Origin: JACQQW01 sp964520655
Lineage (GTDB): Bacteria; Omnitrophota; Gorgyraeia; Zapsychrales; Fredricksoniimonadaceae
Length of the DNA stretch: 64,000 nucleotides
Reading direction: 5' to 3'
Assembly (NCBI GenBank): GCA_964520655.1
Contig: CAZFNI010000002.1
Coordinates: 139,740 to 203,739 of the forward strand
Each line of letters starts with the position of its first letter. Positions within the stretch are counted from its first letter, which is position 1. Shown here one piece after another: positions 60,501 to 64,000 of this stretch. The position numbers and the translations under genes are program-made. The notes under the pieces were generated by a model. The model saw only the letters and a program-made list of their open reading frames with translations. It did not search any database and was not told the DNA's origin.

Positions 60501-62241
60501 TACCCACATTCCCCAAAAAGTAAGAATCCCCGCTGCCCGATGTCGCGATGTTGCCGTTAATATCCAATGCCTGGGTAGGAGCAAAAGTCCCGATACCCAC
60601 ATTCCCGTTGGTGACAACCAATCCTCCCTGAGGAGTTGTTGTTCCTATGCCCACATTATCCGATCCTGTCGTGGTGTAAACCGTTCCCGTTCCAGTGGAC
60701 CATGCCCCTGCCGCGGGCGGCAGAGTCGATGCCGACATCCATGTCCCAATACCAGTCGATGATGAAACCAAAACCCTCCCCGCCGCCGCACCGTTGCCGA
60801 TCAAGCGCAGACCGGTTGTTTCCAAAGAAGTATTTGCTGCGGTCCACGTACCAATACCCACATTGCCATTAGTCACAACCAAACCACCTTGAGTTGTGGT
60901 TGTACCTATACCAACATTTCCGGCACTGTCAATTCGCATTCTTTCCGAAACAGAGCCAGATCCATCAACTCGGGTTAGAAATCTCAATCCACCAGCATAG
61001 TTATCAGAAGTGCTATTCATTTTGTAGCCACGAACGGAACCGAATGTCGCCTGAGCAGTGGCGTTATAAAAACCGCTGAATCTAATTCCACCACCAACTT
61101 CAGTCGTCATTGCAGTTGTATCAGTGGCTCCAATCTGAGCACCACTAACAGCACTTGGAATCCCAGACACATCAAGCTGATTCACAGGAGAAAATGTTCC
61201 AATACCCACATTACCTTGCACGATCATCCCTCCCGATGGAGCAGCATTCGCAGTAAAAGGTGAATAGCTCACAGTGCCTATCCCAACGCCTCCCGCTACA
61301 GCTAATTGATTGGATGGGGCTATTGTTCCAATACCAACATTACCCGTAACCGTTAAATGTGCCGTTCCAGTAGTCGTTCGATCGGAAGAGATCATTAACG
61401 TACTCGTTGCTCGACGAGATATATACAGATCTCTTGCTGCACTGCCAGGACCAACACCATAAGAACCGTCCGTATAAAACATCCCTCTCGCAAAATTCTC
61501 ACCTGGAACAATAAATGAAAATGCCTTGCCATCAGTGATCGCTGTTGAAAGTGGAGCAACAATATTGAAAGCTCCCTGACCACTGATAGATGGCGTATAG
61601 AGCTCAAGAGCTGAAGCATCTCCTGAATTTGCAATACTCAGCTTTGCTAAAGAAGATGTCTGATATGGAATTCTCGTGCCGATACCGACATTTCCTTGAA
61701 CGATCAAGCCATCTGTTGGAGCCGTCCTATAACCCGCATATCCCGTACCAATGCCTACTCCTCCAGAAACATCAAGTTTATTCATTGAAAGCGTCGTTCC
61801 CAACCCCACATTCCCCGACGCTGTCACATTACTATTGACGATCCCATCGAATGATCCCCCATTATTATATTGCAGTTGAGACGATGCGCCACCCGGAGCA
61901 CCTCCACCGGATGTTGCCAAGGTCGATGCCGACATCCATGTCCCGATACCCGTTGATGAGGACACAAGAACGCTCCCCGCCGCAGCCCCATTGCCGATCA
62001 ACCTCAGGCCGGTTGTTTCCAAAGAGGCATTCGCCGCTGTCCATGTGCCAATACCGACATTGCCATTGGTTACAACAAACGCCCCCTGCGGTGTTGTCGT
62101 CCCAATGCCGACATTACCGCTGGAATTGCCGGTTAACGGCTTTGATGTCGTATCATTGAAATTCGGACCGGATGCTAAAGCTGACCAGGTCCATCCGATG
62201 ACAGCAATGCACAACGCAGCAATAAAACGGTTGATCCTCAT
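57586..62241 (-). CDS. GNVGIGT-repeat fibre-like exported protein
   Basis: A 1551-residue protein with a signal peptide (MRINRFIAALCIAVIGWTWS, cut after ALA). Several dozen NVGIGT motifs follow, spaced at 15-40 residues and set in larger modules such as TTPQGGLVVTNGNVGIGTW, TTGLRLIGNGAAAGSVLVSS, STGIGTWMAASTLATSG. Single-copy patches between them differ. The last 100 residues form a distinct domain (KQKITMAGSFTITMTAP, NLLLKVVQDGTGSRTPTLAAASGG, VDIVTCYWDGSNYYCVGSLNFQ) of the type that ends many phage tail or head fibres. A repetitive triple-helical or beta-solenoid surface fibre is likely. No ribosome binding site is clear. Confidence 0.8.
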   Translation of the reverse strand: MRINRFIAALCIAVIGWTWSALASGPNFNDTTSKPLTGNSSGNVGIGTTTPQGAFVVTNGNVGIGTWTAANASLETTGLRLIGNGAAAGSVLVSSSTGIGTWMSASTLATSGGGAPGGASSQLQYNNGGSFDGIVNSNVTASGNVGLGTTLSMNKLDVSGGVGIGTGYAGYRTAPTDGLIVQGNVGIGTRIPYQTSSLAKLSIANSGDASALELYTPSISGQGAFNIVAPLSTAITDGKAFSFIVPGENFARGMFYTDGSYGVGPGSAARDLYISRRATSTLMISSDRTTTGTAHLTVTGNVGIGTIAPSNQLAVAGGVGIGTVSYSPFTANAAPSGGMIVQGNVGIGTFSPVNQLDVSGIPSAVSGAQIGATDTTAMTTEVGGGIRFSGFYNATAQATFGSVRGYKMNSTSDNYAGGLRFLTRVDGSGSVSERMRIDSAGNVGIGTTTTQGGLVVTNGNVGIGTWTAANTSLETTGLRLIGNGAAAGRVLVSSSTGIGTWMSASTLPPAAGAWSTGTGTVYTTTGSDNVGIGTTTPQGGLVVTNGNVGIGTFAPTQALDINGNIATSGSGDSYFLGNVGMGTSAPGKALDVSGTMRATDITVGSTGFVVDSSGNVTAVASTTTTGGYTQSGTSANTFTGTSTFSNATKSAIFTGGNVGVGTTTPQAKLAVIGGNVGIGTWTAVNASLETTGIRLIGNGAAAGSVLVSSSTGIGTWMAASTLATSGSTPSGWSTGTGTVYNTTGSDKVGIGTTTPQGGFVVTNGNVGIGTWDTATGALIVRGSTTSGSLVAIGSATGINHGVSVDLYVQNATTDGTAAAFETTSGNISQRPLELIGSSYSLLDVVLHNNNGSVGSSAGIGFNPTVAAYAGGAYSAYSTIKAVNMSGGAPYYQDLTFENNGSDGMLERMRITSTGNVGIGTVVPGSGLSIAGGVGIGTGKNSSFVSAAAPSGGMIVQGNVGIGTTTPQGGLVITNGNVGIGTWATGGGNLIVKGGGNVGINTVYPGSLLDINGGGLRIVGSGPNVYTITPNSGTVASFFLTGGTGYLYETKMGVSTNTDFLLYQNNTEKLWFRNDGNIAIAHLGGNVGIGTTTPYSKFAVMGGNVGIGTFIASTLFEVGRQKFNVTAQGNVGVGTITPQGGLVITSGNVGIGTWTAANASLETTGLRLIGNGAAAGSVLVSGSTGIGTWMAASTLATTGGGGSPGGSSSQLQYNNGGSFDGVPNSGVDSNGNIGIGTSSTQAKLVVTGGSVGVGTWSPGSTLSVDGSLAIGSGFSWRAAPSNGMIVAGQTCIGCAVVGAATLSVNRDTNANGNDNLILDNSEFAAGKTSTILFNTGGSSRARIYGGLDGSSAAMMSFEVASSEAVRLNSNGNMGLGTMDPQGKLIVVGGNVGIGTWTAGYANLVVRGNVGIGTTNATTADLNVYGSVGIGTAASFNNLKVGNLIATNSEFDNGSQSGAYPLDWNKGNKQKITMAGSFTITMTAPTSGVTNLLLKVVQDGTGSRTPTLAAASGGVKWAGGAAPSWSTAINAVDIVTCYWDGSNYYCVGSLNFQ

Positions 62242-64000
62242 AAGATTTTATCCATAGTTAGAAAGTAAACCAATTTGTCCCATCCGAATAAACACGCAAC
62301 ACCCCATAATTCACACTGATCACAATGGAAGCCGCGCCGTCAATGGTCTCCCCTCCCTCGCCGTCGATCGTAATATTGTTCGTGCCCGCTCCGCCGCTTT
62401 CATCTTTGACAATGACAATGCGACCCGGCGCCCTGTCGCCTGTGGCTAAATGAACCGTCCTGGCCGCAGAGGTATCTGTAACCCCGATGATCGTCTGGCC
62501 GGCGGTCGTCGCGGTGGCAGCGGTAGTTGTCCGGTAATAGGCAAAAGAGCTTCTTAATGTCAATCCAGACGGCGTCGTCCAGGTCCCAATACCAACATTG
62601 CCATTGGTCACCACAAAGCCGCCTTGAGGTGTTGTGGTCCCAATACCTACCTTGTCTGAACCTGTTGTGTTATAAACCGTCCCGGTTCCCGTCGACCACC
62701 CGCTGGCTGCACCGGATGTTGCCAGCGTAGACGCCGCCATCCACGTCCCAATACCCGTCGATGATGAGACAAGAACACTTCCCGCCGCTGCGCCGTTGCC
62801 GATCAAACGCAGACCGGTCGTTTCCAAAGATGCGCCCTCTGCTGTCCATGTGCCGATGCCGACATTACCATTGGTTACCACCAAAGCACCCTGAGGCCTT
62901 GATGTTCCAATTCCAACATTCCCCCCCACCACCACAAGTTTCCCCTGTGCGGTTATAGTGCCAATTCCTAAATTTCCTCCAGCCGCCATCTGCATATAAA
63001 TATTATTATATGACCCAAAACCAAAAAGAGGACGAGAAGATAGAACGGCTGTATTGGTGTAATTTCTTGCATCGAACATCATGGCAGGTTTTGTTATACT
63101 CGTCGTATCGGGAGAGGCCAAAACAGAAAAATACGCATTAGAGACATCTCCTGTTCCCCCAAATCCTGTCATATCTGATTTTACAAAGAATGAAGGCAAA
63201 AAGAACCCAGAAGAGCCAGTGCCATTGGCAATACTCCAATAATCATTACTATTGCCGAGAGAACTTACGGTCAACATGCTTGCTGCTGACGCATCTGGCC
63301 CACGAACCCAGAATTTTGCCTGTGGACTTCTTGTTCCTATCCCAACATTTCCATTCATCACCACCAAGCCCCCATCGGGCGCCCAAGTCCCTATACCCAC
63401 ATTGCCATTGGTGACCACAAACGAACCCTGCGGCGTTGTTGTCCCTAGACCCACATTGCCGTTATCAAAGATGGACGAATTCCCGACCGCCGACGACGAT
63501 GTCGCCTTCTGCAGATAATTAGTCGTCATGGAAGAATAGGAGGGATAAGTATTCGTATCAACGGAGAGCGTCCCATCCCCTGACCCTGTTTTCACAAAAC
63601 CATTACTGGTCAGATTCGTCAGCTTAGGCGCATTCACCCCTGTCGAGAATTTACCTGTCCCCACCACATCCAACGCTTGTGTCGGATTCACGCTGCCAAT
63701 GCCTAAATTAGACGTAAAATAGGCATCCCCTGTTCCCGCCACATCCAACAGCGCCTGTGGCGCCCAGGTCCCGATACCCACATTACCATTGGTCACAACA
63801 AACCCGCCCTGAGGTGTTGTCGTCCCAATACCAACCTTATCAGAACCTGTTGTGTTATAAACCGTCCCGGTTCCCGTCGTCCATCCACTAGCTGCCCCTG
63901 AGGTAGCTAGAGTCGAGGCTGCCATCCACGTCCCGATACCTGTCGACCCCGAAACCAGAACACTCCCCGCCGCCGCGCCATTGCCGATCAACCGCAGGCC
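57900..64000. repeat. Mosaic DNA repeats across the two fibre genes
   Basis: A block of 150-200 bp encoding TTGLRLIGNGAAAGSVLVSS and flanks recurs near 58660-58830, 60060-60220, 60720-60890, 61910-62110, 62700-62900 and 63890-64000. Shorter NVGIGT-coding units (ACATTGCC/ACATTCCC on the plus strand) lie between. Blocks are closely similar between the two genes, so cross-gene recombination is possible. Confidence 0.75.
62258..64000 (-). CDS. GNVGIGT-repeat fibre-like protein, 3' part (runs off the window)
   Basis: The frame is open to base 64000, giving the last 580 residues of a second fibre-like protein. It uses the same modules as its downstream neighbour (LRLIGNGAAAGSVLVSGSTG, TTPQGGFVVTNGNVGIGTW) but ends in a different domain: TAGQTIIGVTDTSAARTVHLATG, GRIVIVKDESGGAGTNNITIDGEG, GVLRVYSDGTNWFTF. 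That C-terminal domain is common at the tips of phage and prophage tail proteins. It ends 16 bp before the start of the next gene, so the two are cotranscribed. Confidence 0.8.
   Translation of the reverse strand, partial: GLRLIGNGAAAGSVLVSGSTGIGTWMAASTLATSGAASGWTTGTGTVYNTTGSDKVGIGTTTPQGGFVVTNGNVGIGTWAPQALLDVAGTGDAYFTSNLGIGSVNPTQALDVVGTGKFSTGVNAPKLTNLTSNGFVKTGSGDGTLSVDTNTYPSYSSMTTNYLQKATSSSAVGNSSIFDNGNVGLGTTTPQGSFVVTNGNVGIGTWAPDGGLVVMNGNVGIGTRSPQAKFWVRGPDASAASMLTVSSLGNSNDYWSIANGTGSSGFFLPSFFVKSDMTGFGGTGDVSNAYFSVLASPDTTSITKPAMMFDARNYTNTAVLSSRPLFGFGSYNNIYMQMAAGGNLGIGTITAQGKLVVVGGNVGIGTSRPQGALVVTNGNVGIGTWTAEGASLETTGLRLIGNGAAAGSVLVSSSTGIGTWMAASTLATSGAASGWSTGTGTVYNTTGSDKVGIGTTTPQGGFVVTNGNVGIGTWTTPSGLTLRSSFAYYRTTTAATATTAGQTIIGVTDTSAARTVHLATGDRAPGRIVIVKDESGGAGTNNITIDGEGGETIDGAASIVISVNYGVLRVYSDGTNWFTF

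Noticed and set aside
57586..64000. CRISPR-like regularly spaced repeats
   Set aside because: The repeats are in frame, encode NVGIGT motifs, vary in spacing and sequence, and lie inside open reading frames. No cas genes are present.

Overview
The window reads as a chromosomal segment of a Gram-negative, diderm bacterium, most plausibly a member of Candidatus Omnitrophota or a related uncultured PVC-side lineage. This placement is inferred from the gene mix: a PEP-CTERM exported protein, type IV pilin-like minor subunits, very large Ser/Thr/Gly-rich repeat proteins carrying GNVGIGT motifs, a SET-domain protein, a TMTC-like membrane protein family with TPRs, and long runs of overlapping genes. 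I see no rRNA, tRNA, CRISPR array or complete insertion sequence.

Region 1 (1-8.1 kb, all genes on the minus strand) is accessory in character. It holds the 5' part of radC, an AbiEi/AbiEii pair followed directly by a metallophosphoesterase, a Fic AMPylase with nested palindromes in its promoter, an AT-rich set of orphan genes (DUF2806, small membrane protein, larger membrane protein), and then DoxX, GST-like and zinc-ribbon/Lys-rich-tail genes. The intergenic DNA is unusually structured. Three related palindromes surround abiE, three degenerate copies of a KVFLETYGW-encoding element lie near the DUF2806 gene, and an AAATAGGG-type motif recurs at the 3' ends of genes.

Region 2 (8.2-21.7 kb, minus strand) has one PEP-CTERM gene with its own promoter and terminator. 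It is preceded by an 18-gene run from trpD2-like (21711) to a TPR protein (9225) with no gap above 35 bp and mostly ATGA-type overlaps. The run mixes RNA modification (mtaB), proteolysis (HtpX with an EF-hand, CPBP protease), membrane transport and channels, a SET methyltransferase and small exported proteins.

Region 3 (21.8-33.2 kb) is mainly plus strand: dusB, a FAD disulfide oxidoreductase, then a glutathione/Fe-S module gshA-gshB-grx-bolA-grxD, a minus-strand block of three pilus-like genes, and ilvBN. Between the oxidoreductase and the glutathione module lie the two most surprising items. One is a ~440 bp non-coding element made of two long imperfect hairpins in inverted orientation. The other is a single ORF that joins a BolA domain to a LamG lectin domain through a hydrophobic, signal-like segment, transcribed divergently from gshA.

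Region 4 (33.2-64 kb, minus strand) is a surface-structure region in two operons. The upstream operon (64.0 to 50.4 kb) encodes two GNVGIGT-repeat fibre-like proteins, two TMTC-like GT-C/TPR membrane proteins, a 14-repeat propeller-like secreted protein and an exported protein. The second (50.3 to 33.2 kb) encodes a 3330-residue protein (three ~1 kb repeats, Ig-like/DUF11/SdrB-like modules, a beta-barrel-like C-terminal part), a 1258-residue TPR/charged coiled-coil protein, a DUF255 thioredoxin-fold protein, a membrane-anchored coiled-coil protein and a small protein. My working reading is a dedicated system for building, and perhaps glycosylating, giant cell-surface proteins.

Several upstream regions (dusB, trpD2-like, gshA, bolA-lamG) place a -10 box only 9-11 bp before the ATG with no ribosome binding site, which suggests leaderless transcripts.
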